Shown here in pieces: positions 17,281 through 26,172 of a DNA stretch of 64,000 nt. A model generated the notes under the pieces. That model searched no databases. It was not told the DNA's origin and saw only the letters and a program-made list of their open reading frames with translations. Position numbers and translations under genes: made by a program. This stretch comes from AWTP1-13 sp033764875 (lineage in GTDB: Bacteria; Pseudomonadota; Alphaproteobacteria; Rhizobiales; Hyphomicrobiaceae), in contig JANRIO010000102.1 of the NCBI GenBank assembly GCA_033764875.1, positions 1 to 64,000 on the forward strand. The letters are read 5' to 3'. Position 1 is the stretch's first letter. Every line of letters begins with the position of its first letter.

Positions 17281-19185
17281 CTAGGCGGACGCCTGCGCCT
17301 CGGCCTGCTCGTAGGCTTCCGACGCCTCGAGCCACCGCGCCTCGGCGGCCTCGCGCCCCCGCAACAGCTCTGCCCGCTCCTTGGCAAGCGCCTGCGCCGT
17401 CGCGGGCGACTTGGCATAGAGCGCCGCGTCCGCCAGCGCGCCGTCGATGGCCGCGATGCGCTTGCCTAGTCGCTCGATCTCTGCCTCCGCGGTCGTGACG
17501 GCCTTCTTCAGCGGCGCCAGCTGCGCCCGGAACTCGGCCGCCTGCCGCCTCAGCTCCTGCGGCGACAGCCGCTGCGGCGCATGCCCCGCCCTCGCCCGCG
17601 GCGCGTCGTCGACGCCGCCCCGCTCGGCAAGGCACAGCGCCCGGTATTGGTCCATGTCGCCGTCGTAGGCTTTCACGGTGCCGTCCCGCACCAGCCACAG
17701 CCGGTCCGCGCACGCTTCCATCAGGTGCCGGTCATGGCTGATCAGCACGACGGCGCCCTCGTAGCCGTTGATCGCCCGCATCAGGGCTTCGCGGCTGTCG
17801 ACGTCGAGATGGTTCGTCGGCTCGTCGAGGATCAGCAGGTGCGGCCCCCAGAAGGTGGCGATGGCGAGCAGCAGCCGCGCCTTCTCCCCGCCCGAGAGGT
17901 TGGCCGCCTTCGTGTCCGCCTTGTCGGCACCGAAGCCGAGCGCGCCGAGCCGCGATCGGCGCTGCGCCTCGCTCGCCTCCGGCATCAGCGCGACCATGTG
18001 CTGGTAGGGCGTCATCTGCGGCGGCAGGTCCTCCAGCTGGTGCTGCGCGAAGTAGCCCACCTCGATCTTCTCCGAGCCGTAGCGCGCGCCCGCAAGCGGC
18101 TTCAGGCGCCCGGCGAGAAGCTTGGCGAAGGTGCTTTTGCCGTTGCCGTTGGCGCCGAGCAGGCCGATGCGGTCGTCGGCGTCGAGCCGCAGCGTGAGGC
18201 CCTGCAGGACCGGGCGGTCGGGGGCGTATCCGGCCGCGGCACTCTCCAGCCTGATCAGCGGGCTGGCGAACGCCTTCTGCGGGTTCGGGAACGCGAAGGG
18301 CACGAGCCGCTCCTCCACCTGCGCCGCGATCGGCTGCATCCGCTCGAGCGCCTTCATCCGGCTCTGCGCCTGCGCCGCCTTCGAGGCTTTCGCCCTGAAC
18401 CGCTCGATGAACGCCTCGATGTGGCGCCGTTCGTCGTCCTGCTTCTTCTTGAGCTTGAGGTCGAGCCGCTGTCGCTCGCGCCGCGCCTCCTCGAAGCGGT
18501 CGTAGCCGCCGGTGTAGAGCGTGAGCTTGCCCTGCGACAGGTGCAGGATCGAGCCCACCGAGCGGTTGAGCAGCTCGCGGTCGTGGCTGACGATCAGCAC
18601 CGTGTGCGGGTAGTCGCGCAGGTACTCCTCGAGCCACAGCGTTCCTTCCAGATCGAGATAGTTCGTCGGCTCGTCGAGAAGCAGCAGATCGGGCTCGGTG
18701 AACAGCATGGCCGCCAGCGCCACGCGCATGCGCCAGCCGCCCGAGTATTCGGCGCAGGCCCGCTGCTGCGCGGCGTCGTCGAAGCCGAGCCCGGAGAGGA
18801 TGCGCGCAGCCCGCGCCGGCGCCGCGTGCGCGCCGATGTCGGCGAGCCGCTCGTGGATCTCTGCGATGCGGGTGGCGTCCGTCGCCGCGTCCGCCTCCGC
18901 AAGCAGCCTGGCGCGCTCCCTGTCGGCGGCCAGCACCACCTCGATCAGGCTCTCCGGCCCCCCCGGCGCCTCCTGCGCAACCCAGCCGATCCGGGTGCCT
19001 CTCGGCAGCCTGATGCCTCCGTCGTCCGGATTGATCTCACCGGCGATCAGCCTCAATAGCGTTGTCTTGCCGGTGCCGTTGCGGCCGACGAAGCCCACCT
19101 TGTGCCCGGCCGGAATGCCAACCGTCGCCTTGTCGAAGATGACGCGGCCTTCGATACGATAGGTGAGGTCGTTCACGTGCAGCAT
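17281..19185 (-). CDS. ABC-F family ATP-binding protein (Uup/YheS-like)
   Basis: This is a soluble protein with two ABC ATPase domains and no membrane segment. ABC-F proteins bind the ribosome and relieve translational stalling or assist assembly. The first Walker A is GRNGTGKT at residues 34-41 and the first signature is YSGGWRMRVALA. The second Walker A is GANGNGKS and the second signature is LSGGEKARLLLA. A charged linker rich in Arg/Lys (DLKLKKKQDDERRH) joins the domains, and a C-terminal coiled coil (~residues 555-634) matches the Uup/YheS type. The start is ATG 19185 (MLHVNDLTYRI); a TTG four codons upstream also fits. It is not an antibiotic-resistance subtype by visible features. Confidence 0.9.
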   Translation of the reverse strand: MLHVNDLTYRIEGRVIFDKATVGIPAGHKVGFVGRNGTGKTTLLRLIAGEINPDDGGIRLPRGTRIGWVAQEAPGGPESLIEVVLAADRERARLLAEADAATDATRIAEIHERLADIGAHAAPARAARILSGLGFDDAAQQRACAEYSGGWRMRVALAAMLFTEPDLLLLDEPTNYLDLEGTLWLEEYLRDYPHTVLIVSHDRELLNRSVGSILHLSQGKLTLYTGGYDRFEEARRERQRLDLKLKKKQDDERRHIEAFIERFRAKASKAAQAQSRMKALERMQPIAAQVEERLVPFAFPNPQKAFASPLIRLESAAAGYAPDRPVLQGLTLRLDADDRIGLLGANGNGKSTFAKLLAGRLKPLAGARYGSEKIEVGYFAQHQLEDLPPQMTPYQHMVALMPEASEAQRRSRLGALGFGADKADTKAANLSGGEKARLLLAIATFWGPHLLILDEPTNHLDVDSREALMRAINGYEGAVVLISHDRHLMEACADRLWLVRDGTVKAYDGDMDQYRALCLAERGGVDDAPRARAGHAPQRLSPQELRRQAAEFRAQLAPLKKAVTTAEAEIERLGKRIAAIDGALADAALYAKSPATAQALAKERAELLRGREAAEARWLEASEAYEQAEAQASA

Positions 19186-19374
19186 GCCGGCAGCCAATAG
19201 CGCAAGCCGGAGCCCCTGTCATGGGTGTGCAGGCAACGGACGGGATTGCGGGTGGCGGCGTGCAACGCGTCTACCGCAAATCGTTAACGAACCTGCACAA
19301 CCATTTGGCAGTAGGTAAGAATTAGAGTATGGGGCAGACCAAAGCTTGAGCCTTGCGAAAGAGGATGGAGCAGC

Positions 19375-19977
19375 ATGTCCCACGGACACGGCGGCGGCGA
19401 TCACCACGGGCCCGTCGAAGGCGAGAACAAGAAGATTGCCATTCTGATCTCGGTGCTGGCGCTGTTCCTCGCCATTTCCGAGACCGTCGGCAAGAGCGCC
19501 CAGACGAGCGCCCTGAGCTTCAACATCGAGGCTTCGAACCTCTGGGCCTTCTACCAGGCCAAGACCATCCGCAAGACCACGCTCGAGACGGCGGCCGACC
19601 AGATGGAGGTCGATCTCAAGCTGGCCAAGGACCCGGTGGTGCAGAAGCTGCTGGGCGAGCGCGTCGGCAAGTGGCGCGACAGCGCCGCACGCTACGAGTC
19701 CGAGCCCAAGGCCAATGGCAAGGGCGAGGGCCGCAAGGAGCTGCGCGAGCGCGCCTTGCACGCCGAGGCCAGCCAGCACCTCGCCATGGAGAGTTATCAC
19801 AAGCTCGAGCTGGCCTCAGCCGCCTTCCAGATCGCCATCGTGCTGGCCTCGGCCTACCTCATCACGCACGCGTTCTTTCTGCTGCTGGGCTCGCTGGGCC
19901 TGGGCGTGCTCGGCATCGCCTTCGGGCTGATCGGCCTGTTCGCGCCGACCTTCACGCTGTTCGGCGGCGGCCACTGA
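19375..19977 (+). CDS. DUF4337 membrane protein
   Basis: The 200-residue protein has a His-rich N-terminus (MSHGHGGGDHHG) and one hydrophobic segment near residues 23-38. A helical, charged middle section contains SNLWAFYQAKTIRKT, and a C-terminal hydrophobic hairpin spans residues ~145-195. This layout and the NLWAFYQAK motif match DUF4337, whose function is unknown. A GGAG site six bases before the ATG supports the start. It is transcribed alone and converges with the DUF1178 gene 39 bases away. Confidence 0.85.
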   Translation: MSHGHGGGDHHGPVEGENKKIAILISVLALFLAISETVGKSAQTSALSFNIEASNLWAFYQAKTIRKTTLETAADQMEVDLKLAKDPVVQKLLGERVGKWRDSAARYESEPKANGKGEGRKELRERALHAEASQHLAMESYHKLELASAAFQIAIVLASAYLITHAFFLLLGSLGLGVLGIAFGLIGLFAPTFTLFGGGH

Positions 19978-20016
19978 CGCGCCTCGCCCCCGGCGCGCCC
20001 GACTAGGCCACACCCC

Positions 20017-20517
20017 TCAGTTGTGGTCCTCGGGTAGCGGCGGCAGGGGGAGGAACTCGACGCCTTCCTCGGCGAGCGCCCGGGCCTCTTCGGCCGTAGC
20101 CTCGCCGTAGATGCCGCGCTGCGGCACCTCCTCGTGATGGATCTTGCGCGCCTCCTCGGCAAACCTGCGGCCGACGTACTCCGAGTTCGCCTGCAGCTCC
20201 GCCCGCAGCTTGCGCATCGCCGCCATCACCTCCTTGCTGGCCGCGACCTTGTGCACCTCGGCGCCGGGCTCGGCCCGCGGCGCCTTGTCGGCGGCGGCAG
20301 CCAGCCGCTGGGCGGCACGCGCGGCCGCCCGCTTGGACGCGCTCTTGCCCTCGCTTTTCACGATGCCCGGCGCCATCAGCGCCTTCTCCACGCTGCGGCT
20401 GCCGCATACGGGGCACGCGATCTGCTTGCTGCCCTTGAGCTTGTCGAAGGCCTCGCTGCTGGCGAACCAGCTCTCGAACACGTGGTCCTTCTTGCATTTG
20501 AGACTGTAGCGGATCAT
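20017..20517 (-). CDS. DUF1178 protein
   Basis: The 166-residue protein begins MIRYSLKCKKDHVFESWF with a cysteine/histidine pair and then CPVCGS, a likely small metal-binding element. It continues with an Ala/Arg-rich helical section and ends with the family's VGRRFAEEARKIHHEEVP and GIYGEAT motifs. The ATG overlaps the Nit gene stop by four bases. Nit-DUF1178 pairing is widespread in alphaproteobacteria, but the role of DUF1178 is unknown. Confidence 0.9.
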   Translation of the reverse strand: MIRYSLKCKKDHVFESWFASSEAFDKLKGSKQIACPVCGSRSVEKALMAPGIVKSEGKSASKRAAARAAQRLAAAADKAPRAEPGAEVHKVAASKEVMAAMRKLRAELQANSEYVGRRFAEEARKIHHEEVPQRGIYGEATAEEARALAEEGVEFLPLPPLPEDHN

Positions 20518-21410
20518 GTCGTGGCCTTCGCCGCGGCGGCGCCGGTCTCCGCCCGCGTCACCTTGAACTCCCGGTCGTGCTGCAGCGAGGGAACACGCTG
20601 CCGCGCCTCCTGGATCTCGCCAAGGTTGAGATCGGCAATGGTGACGCCGGTTTCAATGCCCGCCTCCGCGATCACCTCGCCCCACGGCGAGACCACCAGG
20701 CTGTGCCCGTAGGTGTCGCGGCCGACCTCGTGCCGGCCGGACTGCGCCGCCGCCAGCACGAAGCACCCGTTCTCGATCGCCCGAGCCCGCATCAACACGT
20801 GCCAGTGCGCCTTGCCGGTCGGCACCGTGAACGAGGCCGGGATGGCAAGGAAATCTGCCCCGGCCTTGGCCAGCGCCCGGTAGAGATAGGGAAAGCGCAG
20901 GTCGTAGCAGATCGTCATGCCGAGGTTGCCCCACGGCAGCGGCGCGATCACGGCCTCGGCGCCCGGCCGGTAGTTCTTGGACTCCCGGTAGGTCTCCCCT
21001 CCGGGCAGCGACACGTCGAACATGTGGATCTTGTCGAAGCGCGCCGCGATCTTGCCCGAGGGCGCAAACAGCAGCGACCGGTTGGCGAGCCGCCCGTCCT
21101 CCGCCTTGACCGCCATGGAGCCGATATGCAGCCAGATGCCGAGCTCGGCCGCCAGCGCCGAGAATGCCGCCACGGCCGCGTTTCCTTCCTCCGCCTGCAC
21201 GGCCGCCAGGAGCCGGCTGCGGTCCGTCTCCATCAGCGTCGTGATCTCGGGCGTCTGCACGTAGCGGGCGCCCTTGGCCGCCGCCTCGCGCACCAGCGCC
21301 GACGCCTCGGCGACGTTGCGGGCGACGTCCCGGCCGGCGCACATCTGCACGAGGGCGACGCGCAGGCTCGCCCCCATGGTCTTCGTCGCGGCTGAAATGT
21401 CTTGTGACAT
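20514..21410 (-). CDS. Carbon-nitrogen hydrolase, Nit1/Nit2-like (deaminated glutathione amidase type)
   Basis: This nitrilase-superfamily amidase of 298 residues has the catalytic triad Glu55 (QTPEITTL), Lys127 (RFDKIHMFDV) and Cys168 (GMTICYDLRFPYLYR). The text fits the Nit subgroup that repairs deaminated glutathione. The ATG at 21410 is chosen over a TTG three codons upstream because an AGGAG sits ~10 bases before it. It is translationally coupled to DUF1178. In related genomes a glutaredoxin gene often lies between comF and this gene; here only ~75 bases separate them and none is present. Confidence 0.92.
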   Translation of the reverse strand: MSQDISAATKTMGASLRVALVQMCAGRDVARNVAEASALVREAAAKGARYVQTPEITTLMETDRSRLLAAVQAEEGNAAVAAFSALAAELGIWLHIGSMAVKAEDGRLANRSLLFAPSGKIAARFDKIHMFDVSLPGGETYRESKNYRPGAEAVIAPLPWGNLGMTICYDLRFPYLYRALAKAGADFLAIPASFTVPTGKAHWHVLMRARAIENGCFVLAAAQSGRHEVGRDTYGHSLVVSPWGEVIAEAGIETGVTIADLNLGEIQEARQRVPSLQHDREFKVTRAETGAAAAKATT

Positions 21411-21484
21411 CAGGCACAAGCTCCTCGAACTTTGCAGGCTGTGAACCTAGTGCTTCGGGGGCGCCACGGCTAGTGGCGTCGCGC

Positions 21485-22312
21485 TCAGGCGGTGAGCAGC
21501 ACCGCGTCGCAGACCATCGCCAGCGCCAGCACGTCGACCCGGGCGGCCCCGGCGCGCTTGAGCACGCGGGCGCAGGCGTCTGCCGTCGCCCCCGTCGTGA
21601 TCACGTCGTCGACAAGGAGCACGCGCTTACCCGCGATCTCGGCCCGCCGGCCGGGCGCAACGGCGAAGGCGCCGGCGACGTTCTCGATCCGCTGCGCCCG
21701 GCTCAGCCCCACCTGCCGGGGCGTGCGCTTCACCCGCCGCAGGGCCAGCAGGGCGGCCGGAACGCCTGAGGTCCGCGACAGCTCGGTGGCCAGCATCGCC
21801 GCCTGGTTGTATCGGCGCAGCACCAGCCGCAGGCGCCCCATGGGCACCGGCACGATGACGTCGGCCTCCCCCAGAAGCTCGTGCCCGGCCTCGCGCAGCC
21901 AGCGTCCGAACAGCGGGCGCGCCTCGTGCCGGTCGGCGTATTTGAACTGGTGGACCAGCCTGCGCATGGCGCCCTCGTGCCGCGCCACCGCCCGGGCCCG
22001 GTCGTAGGCGGGGGGCTGCGCCAGGGCCCGGGCCGAGACCATGCGGCCGCCGGTGTCGAACGGCAGCGGCATGCCGGTGACGTCGCACAGGGGCGCTCGG
22101 ATGAAGGCGACCTCCCGCCAGCACGCGGCGCACAGGGCATGGTGGGATACAATCCGCCGCTGGCAGGCCGAGCACGCCGGCGGCATGATCAGATCCGCGA
22201 CCGCCCCCGACAGGCGCCGCACGCCCGCGATGAAGCCGGCGGCGCCGCCCGCGTCGTCAGGCGGTGCGCCCTCGCCTGGCGCCGTGCGCCCCCGGGCCCT
22301 TGCAAAATCCAC
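21485..22312 (-). CDS. comF: ComF-family phosphoribosyltransferase-like protein
   Basis: The protein carries the ComF N-terminal zinc-type cysteines (PPACSACQRRI, LCAACW) and a C-terminal PRTase fold with the PRPP loop VLLVDDVITTGATADAC. ComF proteins take part in DNA uptake in competent bacteria; in alphaproteobacteria the role is unproven. The 5' end is uncertain. The frame stays open to 22540, into the divergent methyltransferase gene, so a GTG at 22312 or a TTG at 22324 is proposed. It sits upstream of Nit-DUF1178 on the same strand. Confidence 0.85.
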   Translation of the reverse strand: MDFARARGRTAPGEGAPPDDAGGAAGFIAGVRRLSGAVADLIMPPACSACQRRIVSHHALCAACWREVAFIRAPLCDVTGMPLPFDTGGRMVSARALAQPPAYDRARAVARHEGAMRRLVHQFKYADRHEARPLFGRWLREAGHELLGEADVIVPVPMGRLRLVLRRYNQAAMLATELSRTSGVPAALLALRRVKRTPRQVGLSRAQRIENVAGAFAVAPGRRAEIAGKRVLLVDDVITTGATADACARVLKRAGAARVDVLALAMVCDAVLLTA

Positions 22313-22364
22313 GCGCTCGACCAATAGCTTCGTCAATATCCTGGAGGAAACCTCCGCGAGCCCG

Positions 22365-23255
22365 ATGATGAGCCCGATCGCCGACGCGCACAAGATCTTC
22401 GACCGCCGGCTCGCCCGCGAGCGGCGCGACCGCATCGCGCCCGGCGCCAAGGCTGCAGGCTTCCTGCTCGAGCGCGTGGCGGACGACATGGCCGAGCGCC
22501 TGGCCGTCACCCGCCGCACCTTCGCAACGGTTGCGAGCATCGGCGCCTACCACGGCGCGCTCGGAGACCGCCTGCGTGCGCACCCCGGCATCGTCACCCT
22601 GATCCAGTGCGAGGCCTCCCCCGCCCTGCTGCGGCAGGCCCCGGGCCTTCGCGTGCAGGCCGACGAGGAGGCGCTGCCGTTCCGCGATGCCAGTCTCGAT
22701 CTCGTCGTCTCGGGCCTCTCCCTGCAGCTTGCCAACGACCTGCCCGGGGTGCTGCTCCAGATCCGCCGTGCCCTCAGGCCGGACGGGCTGTTTCTCGGCG
22801 CGCTGCTGGGCGGCGAGACCCTTGCCGAGCTGCGCCAGTCGCTGCTTGCCGCCGAGGAGGAGCTCGAAGGCGGCGCCTCGCCGCGGGTCGCCCCGTTCGC
22901 CGACGTCCGCGACCTCGGCAGCCTTCTGCAGCGTGCCGGCTTCGCCCTGCCGGTTGCCGACGCCGAGACCGTGAACGTCACCTACGCCCACCCGCTCGCC
23001 CTCATGCGCGAGCTGCGCGCCATGGGCGCCACCAACGCCCTGCGCACGCGCCGGCGCACGCCCCTGCGGCGGCAGACCTTGGCGCGCGCCTGTGCCATCT
23101 ACGAGGAGCGGTTCGGGCTGCCGAACGGCCGCGTACCGGCCACCTTCGAGATCCTGACCATGACCGGCTGGGCCCCGCACGAGAGCCAGCAGAAGCCGCT
23201 GGCGCCCGGCAGCGCCCGCATCAGCCTCGCCGAGGCCATCGGCAGGAAGCCGTGA
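22365..23255 (+). CDS. SAM-dependent methyltransferase (BioC/NDUFAF5-like)
   Basis: The ~296-residue class I methyltransferase starts MMSPIADAHKIFDRRLARERRDR. Its SAM core is weakly glycine-rich, with ALPFRDASLDLVVSGLSLQLANDLPG in the middle and DGLFLGALLGGETLAELR after it. This pattern matches alphaproteobacterial NDUFAF5-like proteins, whose mitochondrial relative hydroxylates a complex I subunit. The C-terminus carries MTGWAPHESQQKPL. It is divergent from comF. A GGAGG at 22343-22347 is 17 bases before the ATG, so the start is only moderately certain. Confidence 0.85.
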   Translation: MMSPIADAHKIFDRRLARERRDRIAPGAKAAGFLLERVADDMAERLAVTRRTFATVASIGAYHGALGDRLRAHPGIVTLIQCEASPALLRQAPGLRVQADEEALPFRDASLDLVVSGLSLQLANDLPGVLLQIRRALRPDGLFLGALLGGETLAELRQSLLAAEEELEGGASPRVAPFADVRDLGSLLQRAGFALPVADAETVNVTYAHPLALMRELRAMGATNALRTRRRTPLRRQTLARACAIYEERFGLPNGRVPATFEILTMTGWAPHESQQKPLAPGSARISLAEAIGRKP

Positions 23256-23270
23256 GCCAGCACGCCGGCC

Positions 23271-24098
23271 TCACTGGCCGCCCAGCGACACCAGCCTGGC
23301 GTTGGCCTCCGGTGCGCCGAGCTCGCGCGCCTTCTCGTACCATTTGCGCGCCTCGGCCGCGTTGGGCTGCACGCCCTGCACCTTGAGCCGCGTCAGCTCG
23401 CCCGGATCGTAGGTCGTCCCGAGCATGATGGCGCCGTGCGCGAGCCCCGCATCGGCGGCGCGCATGAAGAAGCCGCGCGCCTGCGCCACGTTCCCGTTGG
23501 CGAGCTCCTGCTCGCCGCGCTGCACCAGCTTTTGTGCCCGCTCGCGTGCCTCCGGCGAGAGCGCTGCCTTCGGCGCCCGCGGCGCCGTGGCGGAAGGCGC
23601 CCGGCCCGCCCCGCCCTGCTCCTTGATCGTGAGCGCGATCTTGGCTTCCGCGATCGCCGCATCGTCAACGGCGACGAGGCTGACCGTCACGTCCGCGCTG
23701 CCGGTCACACCAACCGGCACCACAATCCTCAGGTTCGCGAGCGAGGCGAGCGGCACCGCCCACACGCCGGCAGCGATGGCGTATCCCTCGCTCAGCGCTA
23801 CGGCCGGAGGCAGGCCGCGCAGACGCACGAAGGAGTTCGGCGGCAGCTCCGCCGCAGGCGGCGTGAGGATGCGCAGCGACGTGCTGGTGGAGGGCTCCAG
23901 CGCGAGAGTGGCAGGCACTGTGAGCTTTGCCCCGTCCGCAGCCAGTATGAAGTACGTCTTGGCGGTCTGCGCGGAAGCCGGCGGCACGCCGACCAGTGCT
24001 GGCATCGCCGCTGCGAGGCAGATGGCTGCGGCTCTCGCGCCCCCCCTGCCGGCGCCCCAGTCTCTCCTGCCCCTTGCTCGCTCCCGCTCGTCCTGCAC
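23271..24098 (-). CDS. Secreted Sel1-like repeat protein
   Basis: The 275-residue protein begins at a GTG preceded by AAGGGG. A hydrophobic segment ending in PPASAQ suggests a signal peptide of ~44 residues, which is long. A beta-rich middle domain (about 50-160) is followed by an Ala/Pro linker and one or two Sel1/TPR-like repeats near the end (GDxELANGNVAQARGFF-like, then EARKWYEKARELG). Sel1 repeats mediate protein contacts in the periplasm. No enzymatic motif is visible. It is downstream of the TAXI binding-protein gene on the same strand. Confidence 0.72.
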   Translation of the reverse strand: MQDERERARGRRDWGAGRGGARAAAICLAAAMPALVGVPPASAQTAKTYFILAADGAKLTVPATLALEPSTSTSLRILTPPAAELPPNSFVRLRGLPPAVALSEGYAIAAGVWAVPLASLANLRIVVPVGVTGSADVTVSLVAVDDAAIAEAKIALTIKEQGGAGRAPSATAPRAPKAALSPEARERAQKLVQRGEQELANGNVAQARGFFMRAADAGLAHGAIMLGTTYDPGELTRLKVQGVQPNAAEARKWYEKARELGAPEANARLVSLGGQ

Positions 24099-24146
24099 CT
24101 GGGTACCCCTTCTGGCGGCCCCCTCAGGCCCGTTGTCGGCCTGCGG

Positions 24147-25316
24147 CTACCTGCCCTGCTTGCGCTGCCATTCCAGGAACTGCTGGAACAGGCGCTCCTG
24201 CTCGGAGGCGCTTGTCGGCGCGATGGTCGACGCCGTTCGCGGAGACTCCGCCTTTTGCGCCGCAAGCTTGTCGAGCTTCTCCTGCAGCACCGGATAGCGC
24301 TTCCAGCCCGGCACGCTGGCCGCGAGGTTCACGTCCTTCCACTTCTCGTGGTAGCCGGCTTCCTTTTGCAGGCGCTCGAACCTCTCGAACAGGTAGTCGA
24401 CGAACCGCGACAGCCTGAGCTTTTTCGCGGCGTCGCCCGGCGTATCGTTGACGGCGAGCACCGCCGGCACCGAGATCGTGGCAATGCGCGTGCCTTCCGG
24501 GATCAGCGCCGGATAGTCGGAGGCCTCCAGGTAGGCCGGCGAGTAGTACTCGAGCTTCTCGGTGTACTCGACGGGCAGGAACTTGAAGCCCTGAGGGAAC
24601 TTGCCCTTCAGGAAGGGCGCCAGCGGCTTCGACGACACCCAGAATGTCGCCGCCACCTCGTTCCCCGTCCGCATCTTCTCCATCGCAGTGGAGTGCGGGA
24701 TGAAGGTCTCCTTCACCTGGATGCCGAGCTGGTTGAAGATGATGGGCCCTGAGAACGCCGCCGCCGTGCCCTGCGTGTTGAAGTTGACGACCTTGCCCTC
24801 GAGATCCTTGATCGAGTTGATCTCCGGGCGCACGAAGATGTGCACCTCCGACGGGAACAGGCTGAGCACGTAGTTGATGCGCTTGATCGCCGGCGCGAAT
24901 TCCGGCTTCGTCTTGAAGTGGTCGAGCACGTCGCCATAGACGATCGCCGCGTCGACCCCGCGCAGGTACAGCAGGTCGAAGATGTTGTCGAAGGGCCCGC
25001 GTGTCACCATCGGGATCACGCGCATGTTGTCGCCGTCGTCGATCACCCGGGCAAGCTCCGCCGCGAACTGCAGCGGCGCGCCCTCGGTGCGGCCGGCCGC
25101 GAGGCCGAGCGACCAGTTGTTGACGCGGTCGCGCTGATTCCGCTCGTTGGCGGCCTCGCGCGACACCGCTGCCGGCGCCGGCGTGCGCGCGGCTTGCGCG
25201 AGCAGCACCCGTTGCTCGCCCGCCGGCTCGACTCTGCTTTGCGCCACGGCCTCTGCCGCTGTCAGGCCGGCGATGCCGGCAAGCCAGCCGAGCCAGAGCA
25301 GTCCCCTCCGCATCAT
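24147..25316 (-). CDS. TAXI-family TRAP transporter solute-binding protein
   Basis: This is a 389-residue periplasmic binding protein with a signal peptide (MMRRGLLWLGWLAGIAGLTAAEAVAQ split at the first Met pair). TAXI-type motifs include DAAIVYGDVLDHFK, KDLEGKVVNFNTQGTAA and MRTGNEVAATFWVSSKP. A charged C-terminal extension (KLDKLAAQKAESPR and following) of ~45 residues ends in Gln/Arg. TAXI proteins normally feed a fused TRAP permease, but no permease gene is near, so it is an orphan in this window. It lies between a DsrE-like gene and the Sel1-repeat gene, all on the minus strand. Confidence 0.85.
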   Translation of the reverse strand: MMRRGLLWLGWLAGIAGLTAAEAVAQSRVEPAGEQRVLLAQAARTPAPAAVSREAANERNQRDRVNNWSLGLAAGRTEGAPLQFAAELARVIDDGDNMRVIPMVTRGPFDNIFDLLYLRGVDAAIVYGDVLDHFKTKPEFAPAIKRINYVLSLFPSEVHIFVRPEINSIKDLEGKVVNFNTQGTAAAFSGPIIFNQLGIQVKETFIPHSTAMEKMRTGNEVAATFWVSSKPLAPFLKGKFPQGFKFLPVEYTEKLEYYSPAYLEASDYPALIPEGTRIATISVPAVLAVNDTPGDAAKKLRLSRFVDYLFERFERLQKEAGYHEKWKDVNLAASVPGWKRYPVLQEKLDKLAAQKAESPRTASTIAPTSASEQERLFQQFLEWQRKQGR

Positions 25317-25379
25317 CTACTCCATTCAGACTAGGACCGAGGCCGGCGCATTCCGTTCGCTGGCCTCGGCATCAGGATA

Positions 25380-25877
25380 TCAAGGGCGGATATACGCGTA
25401 GCCTTGGCCTTGCAGCTCCATCAGCCGCACCACGCCGGACGGCGTCACCTTGGCTTCGCTGAGCAGCGTGACCGGCTTGCCTTCGGCCTTACTCATGCTG
25501 GCCTGCGTATTGCCGCAGGCGGCGAACGTCAACTGCGGAAGCTCGAGCGACATGGCCGCGACGCGCTCTTTCACGGGGCTCTCGCTGCGCAACATGTGCA
25601 GGCCCGGGCCGTAGGTGACGATCTCGACGACCACCTGCTCGCCCTTGCCTTTGTAGTAGTCGACGACATTCTTGGCGTTGTTGAGCGCGAGGTCCATCAC
25701 GCCCTTCTCGTTCTGGTTGACCTGTATGGCCACCTTGTGGACCTTTGCCGCAGCCGCCTTCTGCTGCGCCACCGGGCGCGCCTGCGCCCAGGCATCTGTC
25801 GAGGAGATGGCAATGCCGCTGGCGATGCCGACGATCAGGGCCGCCGCGAGCAGGGCAGCGGGCTTTACGAGCTTCAT
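25380..25877 (-). CDS. Periplasmic DsrE/DsrF-like protein
   Basis: The 165-residue protein has a signal peptide (MKLVKPAALLAAALIVG and so on, cleavage near AWAQA). The DsrE-like fold follows: KVAIQVNQNEKGVMDLALNNAKN, then VEIVTYGPGLHMLRSE and LTFAACGNTQAS with a single conserved Cys. DsrE relatives handle sulfur, but the exported versions beside c-type electron or transport genes are uncharacterised. The start at ATG 25877 is preferred over an upstream codon because it begins the signal peptide. The 295 bases upstream hold its promoter and no other gene. Confidence 0.82.
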   Translation of the reverse strand: MKLVKPAALLAAALIVGIASGIAISSTDAWAQARPVAQQKAAAAKVHKVAIQVNQNEKGVMDLALNNAKNVVDYYKGKGEQVVVEIVTYGPGLHMLRSESPVKERVAAMSLELPQLTFAACGNTQASMSKAEGKPVTLLSEAKVTPSGVVRLMELQGQGYAYIRP

Positions 25878-26172
25878 AGTGCCTCCGCATGTCATCTTGC
25901 GGCTCGCAGACGGGGGTCCCGCGCGCGCCGCATGTCGGGTTGTGCCAACGCATCCAGTCTCTAGTTTGGCTGGCCTAGCACACGAGCGTAACGCGAAGGT
26001 TTAGGCCCGCGCGCTTGTGAGGTCTAAAACGCACCTCGCTGGTCGTGTATGGCAAAGCGGGAAGCCGCAAACTCCCCGGCCGCGACCGTGCGTGCCAATT
26101 GCGACCATCATGGGGCATTTGACGCGCCTTGGAGCATAAAGCGCGCGTGCGCTGCGGCGGCAGCACTGGGCG

